From Mageeibacillus sp. UBA5438 (GTDB lineage Bacteria > Bacillota > Clostridia > Saccharofermentanales > DTU023): 29,643 nt of DNA. Of this stretch, positions 16,033 to 24,143 are shown piece by piece (position 1 is the first letter of the stretch; each line of letters opens with the position of its first letter). The stretch covers positions 1 through 29,643 of the forward strand of contig DIRK01000033.1 in assembly GCA_002427535.1 (NCBI GenBank). Direction: 5' to 3'. Made by a program: the position numbers and the translations under genes. Below the pieces are notes generated by a model that saw only the letters and a program-made list of their open reading frames with translations, did no database searches and had not been told where the DNA came from.

Positions 16033-16437
16033 TTATCTCTTGGAGAACTGAGATGCTTTTCTCGCCTTTTTTAGACCTGGCTTCTTTCTTTCTTTGACAC
16101 GGGCGTCGCGAGTCAAAAAACCCGCCTTTCTCAACACGAGCTTGTGTTGTTCAGTATCCGCGTCGACCAGCGCACGGGAGATACCGTGACGGATCGCTCC
16201 GGCCTGGCCGGCGATTCCGCCGCCGCGCACGTTCACTACGATATCGTAGCGATCTTGTGTCCCTGTCTCGACGAGCGGCTGGCGCACGATCATGCGCAGC
16301 GTTTCGACGGGTAGGTATTCTTCGAACTCTTTAGCGTTGATGGTAATTTTTCCTGAGCCGGGGTACAGGCGGACGCGCGCGACCGCTTCTTTTCTTCTTC
16401 CCGTCCCATAAAAGAATTGTGTGCTTCCTTTAGTCAT
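16033..16437 (-). CDS. rpsI: 30S ribosomal protein S9
   Basis: Small-subunit ribosomal protein whose C-terminal tail reaches the P-site tRNA. The 134 residues contain YGTGRRKEAVARVRL, VRGGGIAGQAGAIRHGISRA and the canonical end KKARKASQFSKR, whose last arginine is the tRNA-contacting residue. The S9 start ATG has GGGGGA about 10 bases upstream. It follows rplM by 20 bases, the universal L13-S9 pairing, and is closed by a strong terminator. Confidence 0.98.
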   Translation of the reverse strand: MTKGSTQFFYGTGRRKEAVARVRLYPGSGKITINAKEFEEYLPVETLRMIVRQPLVETGTQDRYDIVVNVRGGGIAGQAGAIRHGISRALVDADTEQHKLVLRKAGFLTRDARVKERKKPGLKKARKASQFSKR

Positions 16438-16457
16438 ATCGTTATTATCCCCCAGGT

Positions 16458-16886
16458 CTACAATTCAATCTTAATAGGCTGTTGGGCCTCGTGTTTATGA
16501 TGCGGTCCGGCGTACACCTTCAGTTTACGGTACATCTGGCGGCCGAGCGTATTTTTGGGGAGCATGCCCCGAATCGCTTTTTCCAGCACGCGCTCAGGAT
16601 GTTTTTCCATCATCCGCTCAAAAGGCACTTCGCGCAGTCCACCCGGATAACCCGTGTGGCGCCGATACAGTTTTTGTTGTTCTTTTTTGCCGGTGACCAC
16701 GATTTTATCCGCATTCACCACGACCACAAAATCACCCATATCCATATGAGGGGTGAATTCCGGTTTATTCTTACCGCGCAAGATCGCGGCGATCTCCGTC
16801 GCCAGACGGCCGAGCACCTGACCTTCCGCGTCAACCAGATACCAGTCACGCTTTACATCGCTCGCTTTTGGCATATATGTTTTCAT
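16458..16886 (-). CDS. rplM: 50S ribosomal protein L13
   Basis: Early-assembling large-subunit protein. From the ATG at 16886 it has 142 aa, the usual length, beginning MKTYMPKASDVKRDWYLVDA. It includes GQVLGRLATEIAAILRGKNK, HMDMGDFVVVVNADKI, YRRHTGYPGGL, and the C-terminal GMLPKNTLGRQMYRKLKVY. The frame extends further upstream, but that segment is leader RNA and promoter. GGGAGG is 13 bases from the ATG, a longer gap than elsewhere in this window. L13 operons in Bacillota often have an autoregulatory leader, and the short leader here contains a GC-rich stem (GCCGC/GCGGT) that might be one. Confidence 0.97.
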   Translation of the reverse strand: MKTYMPKASDVKRDWYLVDAEGQVLGRLATEIAAILRGKNKPEFTPHMDMGDFVVVVNADKIVVTGKKEQQKLYRRHTGYPGGLREVPFERMMEKHPERVLEKAIRGMLPKNTLGRQMYRKLKVYAGPHHKHEAQQPIKIEL

Positions 16887-16944
16887 ATTAGACGATTGTC
16901 CTCCCGCTATTTTCACCGCACGAATCGCGCGCGGCACGAGCCAC

Positions 16945-16973
16945 ATCTTAACAGGCCTTTCTTGGCCTGTCAA
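16945..16973 (-). promoter_or_regulatory. rplM-rpsI promoter with an inverted repeat in its spacer
   Basis: On the minus strand, TTGACA (complement of 16968-16973) is followed after exactly 17 bases by TAAGAT (complement of 16945-16950). The perfect 7-base inverted repeat ACAGGCC/GGCCTGT (16951-16957 and 16964-16970) fills the spacer and reaches into the -35. This could be an operator, or the remnant of a terminator for the upstream carboxypeptidase gene, though no T-run follows it. Confidence 0.75.
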
Positions 16974-17017
16974 CAGCTTCGTTGAAATACGTCACAGATG
17001 CTTTCGATTTCGCTCGA

Positions 17018-18292
17018 TTATCGTTCTTTTCTCGCTTTATCGCGTGCTTCAAACACGTTTTTTCGATGCTTTTTCACATAGATAAGCAGCGCCATAATAC
17101 CCGCGACAATGGCCCCGATGACGGCTAAAAGTCCTACGGCGGCAAGAATCAGGATGGACGGTTTGGTCTGTCCGATGCCTCCGGTGAAAAACACATCCTC
17201 CCCGATGGAGGGATCTGGTAAGTACTCGGTGGTAGGTTCCGGCTCCGGCTCGGGTTCCGTTTCGAGCGGGGCAGGCAGTTCGTTTTCTACGATGGGAATC
17301 GCAAGAAGATCCTGCGGCTCCTTTTCAGGGACGCCCATGATGCGGGCCGCTTCTTCCATGACCGCGCTCACCGGGATCGCTCTTGCCAAAAAAGGTGAAC
17401 TGCTGATGGGCGCGGGGACAATCCCGAGCGCCGCACAGATAAAATGGCGCCCGTCGTTTGTATCCCCCGATCCGACAAGACACATACCGGCCTGGGGCGT
17501 GGTACCTGTTTTGACGCCGGTGTAGCGCTCATAATAACGCGACTCAAAGTAATCCTTACCGTAGATGACAAGCGCGTTCGAATTCCCCATGGTGCCCCAC
17601 CATGCTTCTTCATGCTGAGAATTGACGGGCATGCGGTAATAGCGCATGGAGCAAATATGCGCGATGAGGGGGTGTTTCATCGCTTCTGCCGCGATCAGGG
17701 CAATATCGCGCGCGGTGGTGTAGTGACTTTGATCCGCCTCATCGAAGCCGGCGGGATTTGTGAAATGTGTGTTTACGGCGCCAAGCTCTTGAGCGCGCTC
17801 ATTCATCCGCGCCACAAAAAGCTCCTGTGAATAAGAAGCATCGTTTCGTCGCTCCTGATCCACAGCGCCGTAAGCGCCGCCATAGTTTTGCGCGATGACG
17901 CGCGCGATGTCATTGGCCGAGGCGATGAGAAGCGCCGCCAGGCAGTCAATCGTTTTTAAAAGATCGCCTTCATTCAATCCCTTGATCCGGGCGGAATTGG
18001 GATCCATGAAATAAAGCGATTGACCGGAGACGGTAAGCAAGCGATCGGGGTCGAAATGACTGTCTTCCACAAGCAACAGCGCCGTCATAATTTTCGTGGT
18101 GCTCGCGTTCGCCCGCCTTCGGTCCGCGTCTTTTTCCAAAATCACCTGTCCCGTATCCGCGTCGATCACGCAATAAGAGCCGATTTGGACATCCTCAAAG
18201 TCGATCCAACCTTCCCGCGCGGCAAAGACGCTCGCCGGAAACGCGGTCAGAAGTAAGATGATAAGAACGGCAAAAATAATGGCTTTCTTCAT
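17018..18292 (-). CDS. D-alanyl-D-alanine carboxypeptidase (peptidase S11, DacF/PBP5-like), C-terminally anchored
   Basis: Low-molecular-weight penicillin-binding protein that removes the terminal D-Ala of peptidoglycan stem peptides outside the membrane. A signal peptide (about 1-24, ending SVFAA) is followed by the serine-peptidase motifs STTK (S64, K67), SAN (S125-N127) and KTG (261-263), all intact, plus FTNPAGFDEADQSHYTTARD. A Pro-Glu-rich linker (about 342-354) leads to a true transmembrane helix (379-405) and a basic tail, instead of the amphipathic C-terminal helix usual in PBP5. The ATG overlaps the stop of the threonine-synthase-like gene by 4 bases, so the two are coupled. The transcript ends before the rplM promoter without a clear terminator. 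Confidence 0.93.
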   Translation of the reverse strand: MKKAIIFAVLIILLLTAFPASVFAAREGWIDFEDVQIGSYCVIDADTGQVILEKDADRRRANASTTKIMTALLLVEDSHFDPDRLLTVSGQSLYFMDPNSARIKGLNEGDLLKTIDCLAALLIASANDIARVIAQNYGGAYGAVDQERRNDASYSQELFVARMNERAQELGAVNTHFTNPAGFDEADQSHYTTARDIALIAAEAMKHPLIAHICSMRYYRMPVNSQHEEAWWGTMGNSNALVIYGKDYFESRYYERYTGVKTGTTPQAGMCLVGSGDTNDGRHFICAALGIVPAPISSSPFLARAIPVSAVMEEAARIMGVPEKEPQDLLAIPIVENELPAPLETEPEPEPEPTTEYLPDPSIGEDVFFTGGIGQTKPSILILAAVGLLAVIGAIVAGIMALLIYVKKHRKNVFEARDKARKER

Positions 18293-19782
18293 GCGTCCAC
18301 GCCCCTTTCGTGATCGTGCTTTCTTACAGCCTCAAAGATCGTCTCCTGAAGCGAGTCGGCGACGGGAATCATCGTCAACGGCTCTTTCTTTTCAAGTGAG
18401 GCCCGAAGCGTCTCCCAGATCGGCACGCCCGATTCTTCGGCGAGCATACAGACCGCGTCAGCCTCCGCACGCCGCGAGGCCTCATCGCCCAAAATCGCTT
18501 TTGTGGTTGTTTCGATGTCAAGCAAGGGCGAACGCTCCTGTACGTAACAGACGATGGATGTGTCTTTTTTGTCGGAATGGCGTGCCCAGCAGGCAATCGC
18601 ATCCGCTGTCTCGCGGCCGATCAAATAGTCTGTCTGGTCGTATATATTTCGGATAATTCGCAAGCATCGCCTGTAATCGTTGCTTGCGACCGTCACCGAT
18701 TGGTTCAAAAGGTGGATCTCATCTTCGTTTAAAAGCGGTACCTCTGCCTGATCCCATTTTCCCATGATGTCTAAAAGGCGACTTTCATCACGCCCTGTCA
18801 CTTCAAACAGAAGTCGCTCCAAATTCACCGGCCACATGACGCCGGGATCGTCCGAGCGCCTTCGTCTTTTTGCCTGCATCATCTTGCCCGTTTCAAACAA
18901 GGTCCTCAGGATCGCCGGTTCGTTTTCTCCGACATAGACAGCGTCGATCGGAAGCTCGAGACTGTTGGCGTACACGAGCCCCGCAAAGAAGCTCAAATGA
19001 TTTTTATTGACCACATAGGTCATCGAATCTTCGGGTGTTTTATCCGCCAGAATCAAGGCCAAAGACGCGGTGACAAGCGCTCCTGCGGTGAGCACTTCCA
19101 AAATATGTCCCGGCCCCCAAAAAATCGGATCATAGCCTTGTGCATTCAAGGCTTTTTCAAAAGATTCATCGGCCGCAAGGCCGCTAAACTCTCGGTAACG
19201 CGTATCAAAGCTGTCCTCAAAAGAAAAAGCCTTTTCATGGGACTTTAAAAGCCATGAAATTTCAGAGGAACGTCCGCCGTTTTGCGACACAAAAAAGATC
19301 TTTTTATACGCACTCATCATACGAAGCGAGGATACGGCCATATCGTCCGTGATCACGGCCACGATCAGGGGTTCTAGCGGGTTGTTTCGCTTTTCATCAA
19401 GCTTTCTTAAAAGGGTCAGAAAAATGGCGCTTGAGATGTCCGAAAGACTGCCCGTCGGGAGTCGGTCGCCGTTAAAAAGATAGTAACGTTCAAGGTAGGC
19501 ATTCAGGGGATGGACCGGCCAGTCGAACGCGTCGCTTTCGGCGGTGAGTGTTAAGAGCGCTTCATCCACGATCGCTTCCCACACTTCGAGTGAAAAATTC
19601 GGCATAAAGCGATGGAAAAAAAGAGCCATCGTCTCGGCCGGTGTCTTTTCAAACATCGCCTCCAGGGGCAATGCCTCCGGCAACTTTTCCGGGATAAACA
19701 GTCCACCTGTTTTTGACAGTCCGCGGTAGATCGCCTCTTCAGAGCTTGCGGGGGCTCCGCCGCGTGTGCTGATGTAGTTCAT
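18289..19782 (-). CDS. Threonine synthase-like protein without the PLP lysine (probable pseudoenzyme)
   Basis: The 497 residues follow the threonine synthase fold. The N-terminus MNYISTRGGAP, then GLSKTGGLFIPEKLPE, matches ThrC, as do PVNLERLLFEVTGRD (about 318-332) and SNDYRRCLRIIRNIYDQTDY, the counterpart of a late ThrC block. The catalytic parts are gone. Where ThrC has FHGPTLAFKD with the PLP lysine, this protein reads LFNGDRLPTGSLSD (102-115), and no lysine occurs between 46 and 127. The ATSGDTG-like loop has become VAVITDDMAVSS, and the glycine-rich GNFGN phosphate loop has become VVNKNHLSFFAG. It is therefore probably not a threonine synthase; a binding or regulatory role is inferred. 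An ATG at 19794 overlaps the upstream stop but sits directly on GAGGAG; the ATG at 19782 fits the family N-terminus. Confidence 0.8.
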   Translation of the reverse strand: MNYISTRGGAPASSEEAIYRGLSKTGGLFIPEKLPEALPLEAMFEKTPAETMALFFHRFMPNFSLEVWEAIVDEALLTLTAESDAFDWPVHPLNAYLERYYLFNGDRLPTGSLSDISSAIFLTLLRKLDEKRNNPLEPLIVAVITDDMAVSSLRMMSAYKKIFFVSQNGGRSSEISWLLKSHEKAFSFEDSFDTRYREFSGLAADESFEKALNAQGYDPIFWGPGHILEVLTAGALVTASLALILADKTPEDSMTYVVNKNHLSFFAGLVYANSLELPIDAVYVGENEPAILRTLFETGKMMQAKRRRRSDDPGVMWPVNLERLLFEVTGRDESRLLDIMGKWDQAEVPLLNEDEIHLLNQSVTVASNDYRRCLRIIRNIYDQTDYLIGRETADAIACWARHSDKKDTSIVCYVQERSPLLDIETTTKAILGDEASRRAEADAVCMLAEESGVPIWETLRASLEKKEPLTMIPVADSLQETIFEAVRKHDHERGVDA

Positions 19783-19790
19783 ATCTTGTC

Positions 19791-20618
19791 TCATCTCCTC
19801 GTGTCCGGGAATGTGTCGCGGTACATGTCTAAAATCTCTGCGATTGAGTCTTCATCCCTTTGCTCTTCAAGCACGCGTTCAAGCCAGTTCAAGCGTTCAA
19901 GACGCGCCTCATTTCTCAAAATGACCGGTCGCAGGACAAAAAAGAACAGTAAAAAAAGAAGGGATGCCGCGATAATCGCAATCGTCAATCCCTGGATGAG
20001 TCGGACAAGGCTGCTGTGTTGGCGCACTGATCGGGATATATCGCTTTCTTCCAAACGATACATGTCCTCTTGCTCGCGCTTGCTGGCCATTTGGACACGG
20101 CCTATGCCGCCATCGTTGGCGGCGCGTTGCAGGATTCCGCTTTTGGCCATATGGGCCCGAACAGGCATGAGCAATTCTTCACTTTTTTTACGCCTCGAAT
20201 CGCGCGCTTCTTCCCGTATGCGCTCTTCGCGTGCGGCGATGCGGCAGCGGTCGACCGCTTTTGAAAGTGCGGCGTCGGGAGAGGCAAGAAGCACTTTCTC
20301 AAACTGTTCTTCGGCCTCACGAAACTGGCGTTCTCGAGCTAAGATCACGCCGTAAAGCGATGAGGCCTCCGCAAATTGCGGCCAGCTAGCCGTCAGCTTG
20401 TCAAGTGCAATTTTCGCGATGTCCGTATTCCCTGTGACGGCCTGGTCGAGCGCCCGGTTATAGACCGACAAAATGCGCTCTTGCTCGGCTTCAGAAGCGA
20501 TCAGTTCAGGGGGCAATTCGGTGAGCGGTTTCCAGGTCGAAAAGACGCGCTCCCAGTCAAAGGATTCCGCTTTGTTTTTAGCCTGCGGCACAGATCGTTT
20601 CGCTTCCATTTGTCGCAA
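19791..20618 (-). CDS. Hypothetical TPR-like protein with one membrane helix
   Basis: No family recognised. The 275 residues contain a helical pair resembling tetratricopeptide repeats (about 46-116; AEASSLYGVILARERQFREA has the usual small/aromatic spacing), a basic, highly charged stretch (125-190), one strong transmembrane helix (207-229) and a charged helical end (235-275). No signal peptide is seen, so the TPR part is probably cytoplasmic. The frame begins with TTG at 20618, with AGGTGG 8 bases before it; an ATG at 20609 is the alternative but has no well-placed site. It is first of a coupled set with the threonine-synthase-like gene and the D,D-carboxypeptidase, which suggests a scaffold role at the envelope. 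Confidence 0.7.
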   Translation of the reverse strand: MRQMEAKRSVPQAKNKAESFDWERVFSTWKPLTELPPELIASEAEQERILSVYNRALDQAVTGNTDIAKIALDKLTASWPQFAEASSLYGVILARERQFREAEEQFEKVLLASPDAALSKAVDRCRIAAREERIREEARDSRRKKSEELLMPVRAHMAKSGILQRAANDGGIGRVQMASKREQEDMYRLEESDISRSVRQHSSLVRLIQGLTIAIIAASLLFLLFFFVLRPVILRNEARLERLNWLERVLEEQRDEDSIAEILDMYRDTFPDTRR

Positions 20619-20683
20619 CTGTCATTCCACCTTTCCGATTTTGTGTCGTGACCATTAAACCACAATCGTTAAAATGTGAATCT

Positions 20684-22525
20684 TCAACGAGCGTTTTTTG
20701 CACGGTTTAAACTTCGAACGAAGGGGCGTACTTCGCCTGCAAGATAGAGCGATCCGGCAATGGCCACCATGGCATCTCGTTCATGGGCAATGAAGATGGC
20801 ACGTGTCACCGCGTCTTTCGGATCTGTGAACGATTGAAAAAGAACCTCTTCCCCTTGATCTCCCATTAATTCTTGGGCCTCACGCACGAGGTCTTCCGCG
20901 TGAAAGCGCCGCTCATCCTGGGGTTCTGTGCCCACCACCGCCGCAACCTTGTAGTCGGTATCAACCAGGAGTGCCTCGAGCATCTTCCGGTGCTCTTTAT
21001 CCTCCAAAAAGCCCAGCACGAATACGATCGGTGTACGCCCCGAAAGCTCCGCGAGGCTCTTTCTCAATCCCAGACATCCTTGCAGGTTGTGTGCCCCGTC
21101 AAGCAGGACTGTCGGGTTTTCCAAAATGACTTCCATACGGGCGGGCCATGTGCAGTCTAAAATCCCCTGCTTCACCGCTTGCTCGTCCGCAAGCTTCGTA
21201 TCAAGCGCGGCCTGTGCGGCCATGAGGGCATAGATCGGCTGGTAAGGCGCGAGCATTTTCGTGTGGTATTCAGCCTTTGTGGTTTTGAAACGCTGTCCTG
21301 TAAAGTCATGCGAGAGAAGCTCAAAATCCCCGTAACCGATAAAAGAAAGGGGGGCCGAAAGCTTGGCACATTGTTTTTCAAGTACCTCCCTTGCGACAGA
21401 GGCGTCTTCGTCTGAAATCAAAGCGTCCTCCGGCGCGTAAGCATAAACAGGGCAACCTTTTTTAATGATGCCCGCTTTTTCGCCCGCGATCGCGCGCATC
21501 GTACTGCCCAAACGCTCCATATGGTCAAATCCGAGCGCCCCGATCAAAGAGGCCAGGGGTTTCTCGATGACATTGGTGGAGTCCAGTCTGCCGCCCATTC
21601 CGACTTCTAGGATCAGAACGTCGCATTTTTGCTCTTTGAACCATAAAAAAGCAAGCGCGGTCATAAGGTCGAATTGAGTCGGCGGGATCCCGCCTTCTTC
21701 CACCACTTGACGTGCGGCTTTTTCAATCTTCGCGATCAGCCTCACAATCGCTTCATCGGGGATTTCTCCAAAATAAAAATCCTCATCAAAGCGCTTTAAA
21801 TCTTTCGCGCCGTCTAACACGCGGATGCGCTCGTTAAAGCGCTCAAGATAAGGCGAGGTGTACCAACCAACCTTCAAACCCGCGTGGCAGAGGATATGCG
21901 CCAGGTAACTTGTGATGGACCCCTTGCCGTTGGTGCCCGCGACGTGGAAGGCGGGAATATCGCGCCAGGGATCAGATAGCGCCCGATAAAGCCTTGCAGC
22001 GCGGTCGCTGTGGTCATTGTCCGCAAATTTCTTCGCGCTCCCGATCGTTTGAATCGCCTGCAGCATGAGTGCTTCGGCGTCCACCGGATCCTGTTTTCGA
22101 AAAACATACAGTTTGCCGGAGACACGGTTCGCTAAGACGACGAAGATGAGGGCAATCAGTTTGCCAATATCCAGGGTGCCTTGGAAAAACTCGGTCGTGA
22201 TGCCCAACACGTGGCGCACCAGATAAATGCCCGCGTATTCAAACACAAAGGAGATGGTCAGCCTTGAGCCTATAAAACGAAAGAACTCTTCACCGATCTC
22301 CGCCGACGAGCGAAACACCCACAGGCGGTTGAGCACGTACGCGGCGAGCACTGAAAGGATAATCGCGGGAACATCCGAATAGTACCAGCGGTCAAGTCCT
22401 AACCAACGGCTCATGAGCATATAGATGAAGACGTTGACGAGTGTCGCCACAACGCCCGAAACAAAATAGCGTAAAAACTCGACGGTAAAAAACAGGTCGA
22501 TTAAGTGTTCTTTAAATTTCTTCAT
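20684..22525 (-). CDS. GtrA-like membrane domain fused to folylpolyglutamate/dihydrofolate synthase (FolC)
   Basis: One uninterrupted 613-residue frame joins two unrelated domains. Residues about 15-143 are a GtrA-like four-helix membrane domain (EFLRYFVSGVVATLVNVFIY, later AAYVLNRLWVF, and NRVSGKLYVFRK at the end), a family tied to moving lipid-linked sugars. After a linker of about 10 residues, 154-613 form a full FolC Mur-ligase-type enzyme: P-loop AGTNGKGS (196-203), PTQFDLMTALAF (282-293), EVGMGGRLDSTN (307-318), AGEKAGIIKKG and DGAHN (476-480). FolC adds glutamate to folates or dihydropteroate using ATP. An internal ATG at 22066 begins the FolC part but lacks a close ribosome site. The start overlaps the upstream stop by 4 bases. 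No other folate gene is nearby, so the FolC-like part might act on another substrate. Confidence 0.88.
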   Translation of the reverse strand: MKKFKEHLIDLFFTVEFLRYFVSGVVATLVNVFIYMLMSRWLGLDRWYYSDVPAIILSVLAAYVLNRLWVFRSSAEIGEEFFRFIGSRLTISFVFEYAGIYLVRHVLGITTEFFQGTLDIGKLIALIFVVLANRVSGKLYVFRKQDPVDAEALMLQAIQTIGSAKKFADNDHSDRAARLYRALSDPWRDIPAFHVAGTNGKGSITSYLAHILCHAGLKVGWYTSPYLERFNERIRVLDGAKDLKRFDEDFYFGEIPDEAIVRLIAKIEKAARQVVEEGGIPPTQFDLMTALAFLWFKEQKCDVLILEVGMGGRLDSTNVIEKPLASLIGALGFDHMERLGSTMRAIAGEKAGIIKKGCPVYAYAPEDALISDEDASVAREVLEKQCAKLSAPLSFIGYGDFELLSHDFTGQRFKTTKAEYHTKMLAPYQPIYALMAAQAALDTKLADEQAVKQGILDCTWPARMEVILENPTVLLDGAHNLQGCLGLRKSLAELSGRTPIVFVLGFLEDKEHRKMLEALLVDTDYKVAAVVGTEPQDERRFHAEDLVREAQELMGDQGEEVLFQSFTDPKDAVTRAIFIAHERDAMVAIAGSLYLAGEVRPFVRSLNRAKNAR

Positions 22526-24114
22526 AGTTCATCCGTGTCGTAAGGCGCATCCCGGTCTTCGCGAAGGTGCGTTGCCGGGCGGATGCCGGGCAGGCGCATA
22601 TCGGTTCTGCCATTGGATGTTTCTCTTTTTTCCTGCTCGCTCACAATGGCCTCCAAAGCATGCCAGGCATCCTCCGGATCCGCTAAAACGGGCGCTTCGG
22701 GTGCTTCGCTTAAAGGTTCCGTAGAGGGATCCAAAATTTCATCTTGTGCCTCAATTTCTTCCTCGATCGAATCCGATTCCGATTCATCTTCGGCTTTCAA
22801 ATCCTTCAGCGTCAGCTCCGGTTCAATCTTGGCCGCGCGCCGCGCGTGCCACCATAACCAAACGATAAGAGATACGATCAGTAACAGCAAGCCGACTCCT
22901 GCGGCAAGATAAAACGTCGGGATGACAAGCCCAAAAAGCACGATCCCCTCACGCGTTTCAGGCGTGGTTTCGGTAGGAATAGTGGGTTCTGTAGGGAGAG
23001 GCTCCGTCGGCGGCGTCGTCGGCTCTTCGCGGTCCAAAAAGCTTCCCGCGATCGGGATAATCCAAAGCTCCTCGCGGATTAAAGAATCAAGTGTTGCATC
23101 GTAAAAATAAAGGCGGACCTCCTCGGCGTCATTCATCCGTAAAGCCAAAAGGTACGGCTCCTCCGATATGGGGGGTAGTTCGTCTTCTTTTACCCCGTTT
23201 TCAAGATATGCATCGTAGAAAGATTTCGGTAGAAAATGGCCGTTCTTTGCCCGATAGCCCGGCACATCTTCGCCCCAAATGTTCAAAGTATGAAGCTCGA
23301 AACCTTCCGGTATGTCCTGTTCAGGAATCATTGAAAATGTGTAGAAACGAGACGACCACTCGGTGCGCAGATAGGGCACAAAAACCGCCAAGGTTTCGTC
23401 ATAAAGATAGAAACCCTCAGTGCCGTCCTCTGTCGCAAGCCAAAAGAGTGTGTACGGCAAGGTCTCAGACTGGTAGCCAGTGACATGTTTATCCTTCCAC
23501 AGCACTTCGGCCGCTTCAAAACTCAAAGGAATCGTTCCATCCAGGGGGACGCTTTCGGGGACCGACAGCGCTTCTTCGTCATAGCGATACCCGACCACTG
23601 TCTCCGCCGGATGGTAAGGCTTTGTCTCCTCCGGCGTTGTCGGGGGGGTGGTCGTAGTCTCCGTGCTCGTTGCGGTGGTCGCCTTGGTGGTCGTCTTTGT
23701 AGTCGTTTTCGTCGTCGTAGGCGGCCTTTCAATCACGTTGACCACCACTGTTTTAGCCTTCACAGCGACTTCGTTGCCGCTCTTGTCAGAAATATCAAGT
23801 CTTAAAGTAATCTCTTGTTTGCCCAGTGTTTTGGGCGTGAAATTGGCCGTGACCTCCAAAGAAGTCACATATTTGTCCGACATCGGATCCCCTACAGCGC
23901 CCGACTGATCTGTGCTGAGAAAATAGAATCCCGCGCCGGGAGTCGACCACGACATGGCGATTTTGACACTGCTTTTTTCGTTGATATAGGCCGTCGTATC
24001 CGCATGTGCCGGGATGGGTTTTGTCAAAGAGATCACGACCAGCACCGCAAAAATAAACACGACAATGGCTTGTTGGATACGCTCTTTTTTTCGGATCTTC
24101 AATTTCGTTTTCAT
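22522..24114 (-). CDS. Hypothetical single-pass membrane protein with Thr-rich linker and acidic cytoplasmic tail
   Basis: Family not recognised. From the ATG at 24114 (530 aa): basic N-terminus and signal peptide (about 14-38, ending AHA); a beta-rich extracellular domain (40-130), possibly Ig-like; a Thr/Pro-rich linker with TTTK repeats (131-164); a second extracellular domain (170-360) rich in aromatic residues, with the related segments FYLYDETL and LYFYDATL; another Pro/Thr spacer; one transmembrane helix (400-422); and an acidic tail of about 105 residues. The spacers suggest a protein crossing the cell wall. An ATG at 24147 overlaps the autolysin stop (ATGA) but has no ribosome site; GGGAAG precedes 24114. 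It lies between the autolysin and GtrA-FolC genes. Confidence 0.75.
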   Translation of the reverse strand: MKTKLKIRKKERIQQAIVVFIFAVLVVISLTKPIPAHADTTAYINEKSSVKIAMSWSTPGAGFYFLSTDQSGAVGDPMSDKYVTSLEVTANFTPKTLGKQEITLRLDISDKSGNEVAVKAKTVVVNVIERPPTTTKTTTKTTTKATTATSTETTTTPPTTPEETKPYHPAETVVGYRYDEEALSVPESVPLDGTIPLSFEAAEVLWKDKHVTGYQSETLPYTLFWLATEDGTEGFYLYDETLAVFVPYLRTEWSSRFYTFSMIPEQDIPEGFELHTLNIWGEDVPGYRAKNGHFLPKSFYDAYLENGVKEDELPPISEEPYLLALRMNDAEEVRLYFYDATLDSLIREELWIIPIAGSFLDREEPTTPPTEPLPTEPTIPTETTPETREGIVLFGLVIPTFYLAAGVGLLLLIVSLIVWLWWHARRAAKIEPELTLKDLKAEDESESDSIEEEIEAQDEILDPSTEPLSEAPEAPVLADPEDAWHALEAIVSEQEKRETSNGRTDMRLPGIRPATHLREDRDAPYDTDEL

Positions 24115-24143
24115 TTTCTTCCCATCTCTTCTTAATCGTTGGA

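Noticed and set aside
16887..16944. Autoregulatory L13 leader RNA
   Set aside because: A short GC-rich stem is present, but I could not match it to the known leader structure with confidence; it is mentioned only under rplM.
16482..16985. Plus-strand open frame of 167 codons opposite rplM
   Set aside because: It is antisense to a fully conserved ribosomal protein gene and has no start signals.
18289..19794. Frameshifted or decaying thrC
   Set aside because: The frame is full length, and homology to ThrC runs in one frame from end to end; the catalytic motifs are substituted rather than shifted.
20619..20683. Possible promoter for the TPR-like gene (TTTAAT on the minus strand)
   Set aside because: No acceptable -35 occurs at 16-18 bases from it; the gap must hold some signal, but I cannot place it.
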